Assembly (NCBI GenBank): GCA_034190875.2
Contig: JAXDRA010000261.1
Span: forward strand, 1-64,000
DNA length: 64,000 nucleotides
Source: Urechis unicinctus
Lineage: Eukaryota > Annelida > Polychaeta > Xenopneusta > Urechidae
Reading direction: 5' to 3'
Part shown: in pieces, positions 39,841 through 52,378 of the stretch
How positions within the stretch are numbered: the first letter of the stretch is position 1
How the letters are laid out: the number at the start of each line of letters is the position of its first letter
Notes under the pieces: model-generated
Database searches by the model: none
Told to the model about the DNA's origin: nothing
Seen by the model: only the letters and a program-made list of their open reading frames with translations
Translations under genes and position numbers: made by a program

Positions 39841-42116
39841 TATTATAGCCACAAGATTGTTATCAGGTGGCTGACATGATGCTGGAACAAGTGCAGCTAC
39901 AATGCTGTTATAAGATGGAACCAATAAAGGCACAATACTGTTATGAAATTGAATCAAAATAGCCACAATGCTGTTACAACATGGAAGAAAAGTGACCAAT
40001 AAGCTGTTCTAAGATGGAACCAATGTATCGACATGGCTGTCATATGATGGAACAAGTGTAGCTACAAAGATGTCATTAGATGGAACCTATATAGCCACAT
40101 TGCTGCTAAGAAATTGAACCAAAATAGCCACAATGCTGTTTCAACATGAAACAAATGTAGCCACTAGGCTGTTCTTGAGATGGAACCAATGTAGCGACAT
40201 GGCTGTCATATGATGGAACAAGTGTAGCTACAAATATGTCATAAGATAGAAAACTATATAGCCATATTGCTGCTATGAAATGGAACCAAAATAGCCACAA
40301 TGCTGTTACAACATGGAAGAGAAGAAAAGTGATCAATAAGCTGTTCTAATATTGAACCAATGTATCGACATGGCTGTCATATGATGGAACAAGTGTAGCT
40401 ACAAAGATGTCATTAGATGGAACCTATATAGCCACATTGCTGCTATGAAATTGAACCAAATAGCCACAATGCTTTAACAACATTGAACAAAATCATCCAC
40501 GAAGCTGTTCTAAGATGGAACAAATGCGGCCACATTGCTGTCATCTGATGGAACAAGTGTAGCTACAAATATGTCATAAGATGGAACCTATATAGCCATA
40601 TTGCTGCTATGAAATGGAACCAAAATAGCCACAATGCTGTTACAACATGGAAGAAAAGATTCCACGAAGCTGTTCTAAGATGGAACCAATGTATCGACAT
40701 GGCTGTCATGTGATGGAACAAATGTAGCTGCAAAGATGTCATAAGATGGAACATATAAAGCCACAATGCTGCTATGAAATGGAACCAAAATAGCCACAAT
40801 GCTGTTACAACATGGAAGAAAAGTGATCAATAAGCTGTTCTAAGATGGAACCAATGTAGCAAAATTGCTGTCATATGATGGAACAAGTGTCGCTGCAAAT
40901 ATGTCATAAGATGGTAACAATATAGCCACAATGCTGTTATGAAATGAAACTAAATAGCCACAATGCTTTTACAACATTGAACAAATGCAGCAAGTAGGCT
41001 GTTCTAAGATGGAACTAATGCAGCCACATGACTGTCATATGATGGAACAAGTGTAGCTACAAAGATGTCATAAGATGGAACCTATATAGCCACAATGCTG
41101 CTATGAAATGGAACCAAAATAGCCACAATGCTGTTACAACATGGAAGAAAAGTGATCAATAAGCTGTTCTAAGATGGAACCAATGTATCGACATGGCTGT
41201 CATATGATGGAACAAGTGTAGCTACAAAGATGTCATTAGATGGAACCTATATAGCCACATTACTGCTATGAACTTGAACCAAAACAGCCACAATGCTGTA
41301 ACAACATTGAACAAAATCATCCACGAAGCTGTTCTAAGATGGAACAAATGCAGCCACATTGCTGTCATCTGATGGAACAAGTGTAGCTACAAATATGACA
41401 TAAGATGTTACCTATATAGCCACATTGCTGCTATGAAATGGAACCAAAATAGCCACAATGCTGTTACAACATGGAAGAAAAGATTCCACGAAGCTGTTCT
41501 AAGATGGAACCAATGTATCGACATGGCTGTCATATGATGGAACAAGTGTAGCTACAAAGATGTCATAAGATAGAAACTATATAGCCGCATTGCTGCTATG
41601 AAATTGAACCAAAATAGCCACAATACTGTTACAACATGGAACAAAAGTATCCACGAAGCTGTTCTGTAATGGAACCAATGTAGCGACATTGCTGTCATGT
41701 GATGGAACAAGTGTAGCTACAAAGAAGTCATAAGATGGAACCTATATAGCCATATTGCTGCTATGAAATGGAACCAAAATAGCCACAATGCTGTTACAAC
41801 ATGGAAGAAAAGTATCCACAAGGCTGTTCTAAGATGGAACTAATGCAGCCACATGGCTGTCATATGATGGAACAAGTGTAGCTATAAATATGTCATAAGA
41901 TGGAACCTATATAGCCACATTGCTGCTATGTAAAGGAACCAAAATAGCCACAATGCTGTTACAACATTGAACAAATGCAGCAAGTAGGCTGTTCTAAGAT
42001 GGAACTAATGCAGCCACATGACTGTCATATGATGGAACAAGTGTAGCTACAAAGATGTCATAAAATGGAACCTATATAGCCACATTGCTGCTATGAAATG
42101 GAACCAAAATAGCCAC
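39841..42116 (+). repeat. Long (2.59-kb) super-repeat, satellite part
   Basis: Diverged subunits to about 39955, then about 13 HORs. Near 40320 the GA-run position has the form GAAGAGAAGAAAAGTG. A C subunit with ACATATAAAGCC lies at about 40751 and recurs at about 45147. H-beta is at 40889. TTCTGTAATGG lies about 453 bases before spacer 5. It lacks 997 bases relative to the 3.59-kb unit, about six HORs. Confidence 0.87.
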
Positions 42117-42447
42117 AATGCTGCTGCTCAGGCAGCAGTGGTAAGAAAAGTGGCGTAAGTAAGCAGCTGTTCTGATAGAGCATGGAAGTTAGGTAGCATG
42201 GCTGTATTGTCAGCCTGTATGTGTGTTCGTGCGTGTGTGTGTTTGTGTGAACCAAAATGATTTTTAAATATATCTACATATGTTAATGAATGTATTGACA
42301 TATCTAGCGATTATTATTTAAAATATGTGCGATAATAATATAATGACAAAAAAACGTTATCTTTGATGGAACCTAAGCGTCTTTTTTAATAATACAATTG
42401 CCACAAAGAAAGAGATTACTCCAGATGCTGTTCTAAGGTGGGGATAT
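42117..42447. repeat. Non-satellite spacer, copy 5 (patched with satellite words)
   Basis: The spacer is recognisable throughout, but several short segments read as satellite words. GGTAAGAAAAGTGG stands for GGTATAGGACGTGG, GCAGCTGTTCTGATAG for GCAGACGGTTATGATAG, and TAGCATGGCTGTATTGTC for TAGCAGATTATTGTC. GTGTGAACCAAAATGA, CAATTGCCACAAAG and CAGATGCTGTTCTAAGG are further examples. The first six bases are also satellite-like. Overall length is almost unchanged. Confidence 0.82.
42216..42249. repeat. GT microsatellite in spacer 5
   Basis: 34 bases of the same interrupted GT tract, ending directly in the satellite word GAACCAAAATG rather than TAAATG. Confidence 0.87.
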
Positions 42448-43908
42448 TATAGCCACAAGATTGTTATAAGGTGGCTGACATGATGGCTCTACAAGTGCAG
42501 CTACAATGCTGTTATAAGATGGAACCAATAAAGGCACAATACTGTTATGAAATTGAATCAAAATAGCCACAATGCTGTTACAACATGGAAGAAAAGTGAC
42601 CAATAAGCTGTTCTAAGATGGAACCAATGTATCGACATGGCTGTCATATGATGGAACAAGTGTAGCTACAAAGATGTCATTAGATGGAACCTATATAGCC
42701 ACATTGCTGCTAAGAAATTAAACCAAAATAGCCACAATGCTGTTTCAACATGAAGCAAATGTAGCCACTAGGCTGATTCTTGATCAAACCAATGTAGCGA
42801 CATGGCTGTCATATGATGGAACAAGTGTAGCTACAAATATGTCATAAGATGGAACCTATATAGCCATATTGCTGCTATGAAATGGAACCAAAATAGCCAC
42901 AATGCTGTTACAACATGGAAGAGAGAGAGAAAGAAAGATCAATAAGCTGTTCTAAGATTGAACCAATGTATCGACATGGCTGTCATATGATGGAACAAGT
43001 GTAGCTACAAAGATGTCATTAGATGGAACCTATATAGCCACATTACTGCTATGAAATTGAACCAAATAGCCACAATGCTTTAACAACATTGAACAAAATC
43101 ATCCACGAAGCTGTTCTAAGATGGAACAAATGCGGCCACATTGCTGTCATCTGATGGAACAAGTGTAGCTACAAATATGTCATAAGATGGAACCTATATA
43201 GCCATATTGCTGCTATGAAATGGAACCAAAATAGCCACAATGCTGTTACAACATGGAAGAAAAGTATCCACGAAGCTGTTCTAAGATGGAACCAATGTAT
43301 CGACATGGCTGTCATATGATGGAACAAGTGTAGCTACAAAGATGTCATAAGATAGAAACTATATAGCCGCATTGCTGCTATGAAATTGAACCAAAATAGC
43401 CACAATACTGTTACAACATGGAACAAAAGTATCCACGAAGCTGTTCTAAGATGGAACCAATGTATCGACATTGCTGTCATGTGATGGCACAAGTGTAGCT
43501 ACAAAGAAGTCATAAGATGGAACCTATATAGCCATATTGCTGCTATGAAATGGAACCAAAATAGCCACAATGCTGTTACAACATGGAAGAAAAGTATCCA
43601 TAGGCTGTTCTAAGATGGAACCAATGCAGCCACATGGCTGTCATATGATGGAACAAGTGTAGCTGCAAATATGTCATAAGATGGAACCTATATAGCCACA
43701 TTGCTGCTATGAAAAGGAACCAAAATAGCCACAATGCTGTTACAACATTGAACAAATGCAGCAAGTAGGCTGTTCTAAGATGGAACTAATGCAGCCACAT
43801 GACTGTCATATGATGGAACAAGTGTAGCTACAAAGATGTCATAAGATGGAACCTATATAGCCACATTGCTGCTATGAAATGGAACCAAAATAGCCACAAT
43901 GCTGTTAC
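42448..43908 (+). repeat. Short (1.79-kb) super-repeat, second copy
   Basis: Diverged subunits to about 42560, then about eight HORs. It shares the private variants of 38.1-39.5 kb (GCTAAGAAATTAAACC, ATGAAGCAAATG, GA run at 42918) at an offset of about 4380. The TCTGTAATGG marker expected near 43450 is replaced by the common TCTAAGATGG, so this copy is more homogenised. Confidence 0.86.
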
Positions 43909-44240
43909 AACATGAGAAGAAAGGCAGCAGTGGTATAGGACGTGTTCTAAGATGGAACCAATGATAGAGCATGGCTGTTGTGATGAGCAATTGTTGCAGC
44001 CTGTATGTCATAAGATGGAACCTATATAGCCACAATTGCTGCTATGTAAATGAACCAAAATATATATCTACATATGTTAATGAATGTATTGACATATCTA
44101 GCGATTATTATTTAAAATATGTGCGATAATATAATGAACAAAAAAACGTTATCTTTGATGGAACCTAAGCCGTCTTCTTTTGAAATAACCACAATTGAAG
44201 AAATGCTATTACTCCAGATGAGAAGAAAGGTGGGGATATT
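43909..44240. repeat. Non-satellite spacer, copy 6 (heavily patched)
   Basis: GGCAGCAGTGGTATAGGACG at 43923 and the AT-rich core (TATATATCTACATATG through ATATGTGCGATAATATAATG) are intact. The parts between are mostly satellite: GTTCTAAGATGGAACCAATG replaces the GTAAGTAAGCAG segment. Most of a C subunit (GTCATAAGATGGAACC, ATATAGCCACAATTGC) stands exactly where the GT microsatellite should be, between GCCTGTAT and TAAATG. Distal words TGAAATAACCACAATTG and GAGAAGAAAGGTGG are also altered. Confidence 0.78.
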
Positions 44241-46520
44241 ATATGCCACAAGATTGTTACAAGGTGGCTGACATGATGGAACAAGTGCAGCTACAATGCT
44301 GTTATAAGATGGAACCTATAAAGCCACAATGCTGTTATGAAATTGAATCAAAATAGCCACAATGCTGTTACAACATGGAAGAAAAAAGTGACCAATAAGC
44401 TGTTCTAAGATGGAACCAATGTATCGACATGGCTGTCATATGATGGAACAAGTGTAGCTACAAATATGTCATAAGATGGATCCTATATAGCCATATTGCT
44501 GCTATGAAATGGAACCAAAATAGCCACAATGCTGTTTCAACATGAAAAAAATGTAGCCACTAGGCTGATTCTTGATCAAACCAATGTATCGACATGGCTG
44601 TCATATGATGGAACAAGTGTAGCTACAAATATGTCATAAGATGGAACCTATATAGCCACATTGCTGCTATGAAATGGAACCAAAATAGCCACAATGCTGT
44701 TACAACATGGAAAGAGAAGAAAAGTGATCAATAAGCTGTTCTAAGATGGAACCAATGTAGCGACATGGCTGTCATATGATGGAACAAGTGTAGCTACAAA
44801 GATGTCATAAGATGGAACCTATATAGCCACATTGCTGCTATGAAATTGAACCAAAATAGCCACAATGCTTTAACAACATTGAACAAAATCATCCACGAAG
44901 CTGTTCTAAGATGGAACAAATGCAGCCACATTGCTGTCATCTGATGGAACAAGTGTAGCTACAAATATGTCATAAGATGGAACCTATATAGCCATATTGC
45001 TGCTATGAAATGGAACCAAAATAGCCACAATGCTGTTACAACATGGAAGAAAAGATTCCACGAAGCTGTTCTAAGATGGAACCAATGTATCGACATGGCT
45101 GTCATGTGATGGAACAAATGTAGCTACAAAGATGTCATAAGATGGAACATATAAAGCCACAATGCTGCTATGAAATGGAACCAAAATAGCCACAATGCTG
45201 TTACAACATGGAAGAAAAGTGATCAATAAGCTGTTCTAAGATGGAACCAATGTAGCAACATGGCTGTCATATGATGGAACAAGTGTCGCTGCAAATATGT
45301 CATAAGATGGTAACAATATAGCCACAATGCTGTTATGAAATGAAACTAAATAGCCACAATGCTTTTACAACATTGAACAAATGCAGCAAGTAGGCTGTTC
45401 TAAGATGGAACTAATGCAGCCACATGACTGTCATATGATGGAACAAGTGTAGCTACAAAGATGTCATAAGATGGAACCTATATAGCCACAATGCTGCTAT
45501 GAAATGGAACCAAAATAGCCACAATGCTGTTACAACATGGAAGAAAAGTGATCAATAAGCTGTTCTAAGATGGAACCAATGTAGCGACATGGCTGTCATA
45601 TGATGGAACAAGTGTCGCTACAAATATGTCATAAGATGGAACCTATATAGCCACAATGCTGCTATGAAAATGAACCAAAATAGCCACAATGCTGTTACAA
45701 CACATGAAAAAAATGCATCACGTAAGCTGTTCTAAGATGGAACAAATGCAGCCACATTGCTGTCATCTGATGGAACAAGTGTAGCTACAAATATGTCATA
45801 AGATGGAACCTATATAGCCACATTGCTGCTATGAAATGGAACCAAAATAGCCACAATGCTGTTACAACATGGAAGAAAAGATTCCACAAGCTGTTCTAAG
45901 ATGGAACCAATGTATCGACATGGCTGTCATATGATGGAACAAGTGTAGCTACAAAGATGTCATAAGATGGAACCTATATAGCCGCATTGCTGCTATGAAA
46001 TTGAACCAAAATAGCCACAATGCTGTTTACAACATGGAACAAAAGTATCCACGAAGCTGTTCTAAGATGGAACCAATGTAGCGACATGGCTGTCATGTGA
46101 TGGAACAAGTGTAGCTACAAAGATGTCATAAGATGGAACCTATATAGCCACAATGCTGCTATGAAATGGAACCAAAATAGCCACAATGCTGTTACAACAT
46201 GGAAGAAAAGTATCCATGAAGCTGTTCTAAGATGGAACCAATGTAGCAACATGGCTGTCATATGATGGAACAAGTGTCGCTACAAAGATGTCATAAGATG
46301 GAACCTATATAGCCACATTGCTGCTATGAAATGGAACCAAAATAGCCACAATGCTTTTACAACATTGAACAAATGCAGCAAGTAGGCTGTTCTAAGATGG
46401 AACTAATGCAGCCACATGACTGTCATATGATGGAACAAGTGTAGCTACAAAGATGTCATAAGATGGAACCTATATAGCCACATTGCTGCTATGAAATGGA
46501 ACCAAAATAGCCACAATGCT
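44241..46520 (+). repeat. Long (2.61-kb) super-repeat, second copy
   Basis: Diverged subunits to about 44345, then about 13 HORs matching 39.9-42.1 kb at an offset of about 4396 (ACATATAAAGCC at 45147, H-beta at 45284). The GA-run position at 44709 reads GGAAAGAGAAGAAAAGTG. Several private variants present in the first copy are replaced by the common form. Confidence 0.86.
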
Positions 46521-46815
46521 CAATGACTGCTCAGGCAGCAGCATCAGTGGTATAGGAAGTGGATAAGTAAGCAGACTGTTGTGATAGAGCATGGAAGTTA
46601 GGTAGCAGATTATTGTCAACATGTGTGTGCTGTCATATGATGGAACAAAATAGCTACAAATATGTTACATATGTTAATGGTAACAATAGCTATATCTAAG
46701 ATTGCTATTTAAAATATGTGCTGATATGATGGAAAAATAGCAAACAAATATATCTTGATGGAACCTAAGCCACTTTTTAATAATACAAATGAACCAAGAT
46801 AGCTGATGAGATTAA
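46521..46815. repeat. Non-satellite spacer, copy 7 (degraded)
   Basis: It begins like the clean copies (CAATGA-CTGCTCAGGCAGCA) and keeps AGCATGGAAGTTAGGTAGCA. The GT tract and AT core are largely overwritten: GTGTGTGCTGTCATATGATG, AAAATAGCTACAAATATG, then remnants TTACATATGTTAATGG and ATTTAAAATATGTGC. The end (GCTGATGAGATTAAGATGG) is still identifiable. No spacer is seen after this one. Confidence 0.75.
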
Positions 46816-49800
46816 GATGGAATAAGCTGTTCACAAGATGTAACCAATAAGCCACATGGCTGTCATGATGGATGGAACAAGTGCAGCTACAATATGTCAT
46901 AAGATGGAACCAATATAGCCACAATGCTGTTATGAAATTGAAACCAAAATAGCCACAATGCTGTTACAACATGGAAGAAAAGTGACCAATAAGCTGTTCT
47001 AAGATGGAACCAATGTAGCGACATGGCTGTCATATGATGGAACAAGTGTAGCTACAAAGATGTCATAAGATGGAACCTATATAGCCACATTGCTGCTATG
47101 AAATTGAACCAAAATAGCCACAATGCTGTTACAACATGAAACAAATGTGATCACTAGGCTGTTCTAAGATGGAACCAATGTAGCGACATGGCTGTCATAT
47201 GATGGAACAAGTGTAGCTACAAATATGTCATAAGATGGAACCTATATAGCCACATTGCTGCTATGAAATGGAACCAAAATAGCCACAATGCTGTTACAAC
47301 ATGGAAAAAAAGTGATCAATAAGCTGTTCTAAGATGGAACCAATGTAGCGACATGGCTGTCATATGATGGAACAAGTGTAGCTAGCTACAAAGATGTCAT
47401 AAGATGGAACCTATATAGCCACATTGCTGCTATGAAATGAAACAAAATAGCCACAATGCTGTTACAACATTGAACAAAATGCATCCACGAAGCTGTTCTA
47501 AGATGGAACAATGTAGCCACATGGCTGTCATATGATGGAACAAGTGTGTAGCTACAAATATGTCATAAGATGGAACCTATATAGCCACATTGCTGCTATG
47601 AAATGGAACCAAAATAGCCACAATGCTGTTACAACATGGAAGAAAAGTATCCACGAAGCTGTTCTAAGATGGAACCAATGTAGCGACATGGCTGTCATAT
47701 GATGGAACAAATGTAGCTACAAAGATGTCATAAGATGGAACCTATAAAGCCACAATGCTGCTGCTATGAAATGGAACCAAAATAGCCACAATGCTGTTAC
47801 AACATGGAAGAAAAGTGATCAATAAGCTGTTCTAAGATGGAACCAATGTAGCAACATGGCTGTCATATGATGGAACAGTGTCGCTGCAAATATGTCATAA
47901 GATGGTAACAATATAGCCACAATGCTGTTATGAAATGAAACTAAATAGCCACAATGCTTTTACAACATTGAACAAATGCAGCAAGTAGGCTGTTCTAAGA
48001 TGGAACTAATGCAGCCACATGACTGTCATATGATGGAACAAGTGTAGCTACAAAGATGTCATAAGATGGAACCTATATAGCCACAATGCTGCTATGAAAT
48101 GGAACCAAAATAGCCACAATGCTGTTACAACATGGAAGAAAAGTGATCAATAAGCTGTTCTAAGATGGAACCAATGTAGCGACATGGCTGTCATATGATG
48201 GAACAAGTGTCGCTACAAATATGTCATAAGATGGAACCTATATAGCCACAATGCTGCTATGAATTGAACCAAAATAGCCACAATGCTGTTACAACATTGA
48301 AAAAAATGCATCCACGAAGCTGTTCTAAGATGGAACAAATGCAGCCACATGGCTGTCATATGATGGAACAAGTGTAGCTACAAATATGTCATAAAGATGG
48401 AACCTATATAGCCACATTGCTGCTATGAAATGGAACCAAAATAGCCACAATGCTGTTACAACATGGAAAAAAAGTGATCCACGAAGCTGTTCTAAGATGG
48501 AACCAATGTATCGACATGGCTGTCATATGATGGAACAAGTGTAGCTACAAATATGTCATAAGATGGAACCTATATAGCCACATTGCTGCTATGAAATTGA
48601 ACCAAAATAGCCACAATGCTGTTACAACATGGAACAAAATGCATCCAGTAGGCTGTTCTAAGATGGAACCAATGTAGCGACATGGCTGTCATATGATGGA
48701 ACAAGTGTCGCTACAAATATGTCATAAGATGGAACCTATATAGCCACATTGCTGCTATGAAATGGAACCAAAATAGCCACAATGCTGTTACAACATGGAA
48801 GAAAAGTGATCAATAAGCTGTTCTAAGATGGAACCAATGTAGCAACATGGCTGTCATATGATGGAACAAGTGTAGCTACAAAGATGTCATAAGATGGAAC
48901 CTATATAGCCACATTGCTGCTATGAAATGAACCAAAATAGCCACAATGCTTTTACAACATTGAACAAAATGCATCAAGTAAGCTGTTCTAAGATGGAACC
49001 AATGTAGCCACATGGCTGTCATATGATGGAACAAGTGTAGCTACAATATGTCATAAGATGGAACCTATATAGCCACATTGCTGCTATGAAATGGAACCAA
49101 AATAGCCACAATGCTGTTACAACATGGAAGAAAAGAAAAGTGATCAATAAGCTGTTCTAAGATGGAACCAATGTATGCAACATGGCTGTCATATGATGGA
49201 ACAAGTGTCGCTACAAATATGTCATAAGATGGAACCTATATAGCCACAATTGCTGCTATGAAATGAAACCAAAATAGCCACAATGCTTTTACAACACATG
49301 GAAAATGCATCCAAGTAAGCTGTTCTAAGATGGAACCAATGCAGCCACATGGCTGTCATATGATGGAACAAGTGTAGCTACAAATATGTCATAAGATGGA
49401 ACCTATATAGCCATATGCTGCTATGAAATGGAACCAAAATAGCCAATGCTGTTACAACATGGAAAAAAAAGATTCCACGAAGCTGTTCTAAGATGGAACC
49501 AATGTAGCGACATGCTGTCATATGATGGAACAAAGTGTAGCTACAAAGATGTCATAAGATGGAACCTATATAGCCACAATGCTGCTATGAATGGAACCAA
49601 AATAGCCACAATGCTGTTACAACATGGAAGAAAAGTGTCATCATAAGCTGTTCTAAGATGGAACCAATGTAGCAACATGGCTGTCATATGATGGAACAGT
49701 GTCGCTGCAAATATGTCATAAGATGGTAACATATATAGCCACAATGCTGTTATGAAAATGAACCAAAATAGCCACAATGCTTTTACAACATTGAACAATG

Positions 49801-50937
49801 CAGCAAGTAGTAGGCTGTTCTAAGATGGAACAAATGCAGCCACATGCTGTCATATGATGAACAAGTGTAGCTACAAAGATGTCATAAGATGGAACCTATA
49901 TAGCCACAATGCTGCTATGAAATGGAACCAAAATAGCCACAATGCTGTTACAACATGGAAAAAGTGATCATAAGCTGTTCTAAGATGGATGAACCAATGT
50001 AGCAACATGGCTGTCATATGATGGAACAAGTGTCGCTACAAATATGTCATAAGATGGAACCTATATAGCCACATTGCTGCTATGAAATTGAACCAAAATA
50101 GCCACAATGCTGTTACAACATTGAAAAAAAATGCATCCACGTAAGCTGTTCTAAGATGGAACCAATGTAGCCACATGGCTGTCATATGATGGAACAAGTG
50201 TAGCTACAAATATGTCATAAGATGGAACCTATATAGCCACAATGCTGCTATGAAATGGAACCAAAATAGCCACAATGCTGTTACAACATGGAAAAAAGAT
50301 CCATAAGCTGTTCTAAGATGGAACCAATGTAGCGACATGGCTGTCATATGATGGAACAAGTGTAGCTACAAAGATGTCATAAGATGGAACCTATATAGCC
50401 ACATTGCTGCTATGAAATTGAACCAAAATAGCCACAATGCTGTTACAATGGAACAAAAGTGCATCCACGAAGCTGTTCTAAGATGGAACCAATGTAGCGA
50501 CATGGCTGTCATATGATGGAACAAGTGTAGCTACAAAGATGTCATAAGATGGGAACTATATATAGCCACATGCTGCTATGAAATGGAACCAAAATAGCCA
50601 CAATGCTGTTACAACATGGAAGAAAAGTGATCCATAAGCTGTTCTAAGATGGAACCAATGTAGCCACATGGCTGTCATATGATGGAACAAGTGTCGCTGC
50701 AAATATGTCATAAGATGGAACCTATATAGCCACAATGCTGCTATGAAATGAACCAAAATAGCCACAATGCTGTTACAACATTGAAAAAATGCAGCAAGTA
50801 GGCTGTTCTAAGATGGAACTAATGCAGCCACATGACTGTCATATGATGGAACAAGTGTAGCTACAAAGATGTCATAAGATGGAACCTATATAGCCACAAT
50901 GCTGCTATGAAATGGAACCAAAATAGCCACATGCTGT
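46816..50937 (+). repeat. HOR block 5
   Basis: Diverged subunits to about 46945, then about 24 regular HORs. H-beta is near 47880, 49701 and 50693. Many B subunits are hybrids (GTCGCTACAAATATG). E subunits increasingly have A runs (GGAAAAAAAAGATTCC) instead of GGAAGAAAAG. I see no gene. Confidence 0.9.
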
Positions 50938-51205
50938 TACAACATGTTCACAACATGGAATAAAAGAATCAAAGTAAAGCTGTTCTGAAGATAGATGCAT
51001 GGAACCAATGTAGCATTACATGGCTGTCATATGATGGAACAAGTGTGCTGCAAAAATGTCATAAGATGGAACTACAATATAGCCACAATGCTGCATAAAA
51101 TGAAAAAATAGCCACGAATGCTTTTGGAACAACATGGAACAAGTGTAAAAAGATGTCATAAAGAACCTAGGCTGTTCTAAGACCAAAATAGGAACCAATA
51201 TAGCC
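50938..51205 (+). repeat. Scrambled HOR stretch
   Basis: Disordered words: ACATGTTCACAACATGG, GAATCAAAGTAAAGCTG, AAGATAGATGCATGGAACC, GCCACGAATGCTTTTGG, AAAGAACCTAGGCTG, GACCAAAATAGGAACC. The normal A-E order resumes at about 51205. Confidence 0.7.
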
Positions 51206-52214
51206 ACAATAAGCTGTTCTAAGATGGAACCAATGTAGCCACATGGCTGTCATATGATGGAACAAGTGTAGCTACAAATATGTCATAAGATGGAACCTAT
51301 ATAGCCACAATGCTGCTATGAAATTGAACCAAAATAGCCACAATGCTGTTACAACATGGAAAAAAAAAGTGATCAATAAGCTGTTCTAAGATGGAACCAA
51401 TGTAGCGACATGGCTGTCATATGATGGAACAAGTGTAGCTACAAAGATGTCATAAGATGGAACCTATATAGCCACAATGCTGCTATGAAATTGAACCAAA
51501 ATAGCCACAATGCTGTTACAACATGGAAAAAAATGTATCCATAGGCTGTTCTAAGATGGAACCAATGTAGCGACATGGCTGTCATATGATGGAACAAGTG
51601 TAGCTACAAATATGTCATAAGATGGAACCTATATAGCCACAATGCTGCTATGAAATGGAACCAAAATAGCCACAATGCTGTTACAACATGGAAGAAAAGT
51701 GATCAATAAGCTGTTCTAAGATGGAACCAATGTAGCGACATGGCTGTCATATGATGGAACAAGTGTAGCTACAAATATGTCATAAGATGGAACCTATATA
51801 GCCACAATGCTGCTATGAAATGAACCAAAATAGCCACAATGCTGTTACAACATTGAAAAAATGCATCCACGAAGCTGTTCTAAGATGGAACAAATGTAGC
51901 CACATGGCTGTCATATGATGGAACAAGTGTAGCTACAAATATGTCATAAGATGGAACCTATATATAGCCATATTGCTGCTATGAAATGGAACCAAAATAG
52001 CCACAATGCTGTTACAACATGGAAAAAAAGCATCCACGAAGCTGTTCTAAGATGGAACCAATGTAGCGACATGGCTGTCATATGATGGAACAATGTAGCT
52101 ACAAAGATGTCATAAGATGGAACCTATATAGCCACAATGCTGCTATGAAATGGAACCAAAATAGCCACAATGCTGTTACAACATGGAAGAAAAGTGATCA
52201 ATAAGCTGTTCTAA

Positions 52215-52378
52215 GATGGAACCAATGTAGCAACATGGCTGTCATATGATGGAACAAGTGTCGCTGCAAATATGTCATAAGATGGTAACAATATAGCCAC
52301 AATGCTGTTATGAAATGAAACTAAATAGCCACAATGCTTTTACAACATTGAACAAATGCAGCAAGTAGGCTGTTCTAA
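52215..52378 (+). repeat. Representative H-beta variant HOR
   Basis: 164-bp unit in which all five subunits differ together from the standard. A has TAGCAACATGG, B has GTCGCTGCAAATATG, C has GATGGTAACAATATAGCC and GCTGTTATGA, D has AATGAAACTAAATAGCC and TGCTTTTACAAC, and E has ATTGAACAAATGCAGCAAG then TAGG. It is followed by a diagnostic A subunit (52379-52411) with GGAACTAATGCAGCC and CATGACTGTC. About 27 copies carrying the GTCGCTGCAAATATG mark are scattered through the window. Confidence 0.9.

Noticed and set aside
46709-46924. 71-codon minus-strand frame partly inside spacer 7
   Set aside because: It is a mixture of degraded spacer and satellite. The frame is not kept in the clean spacer copies.
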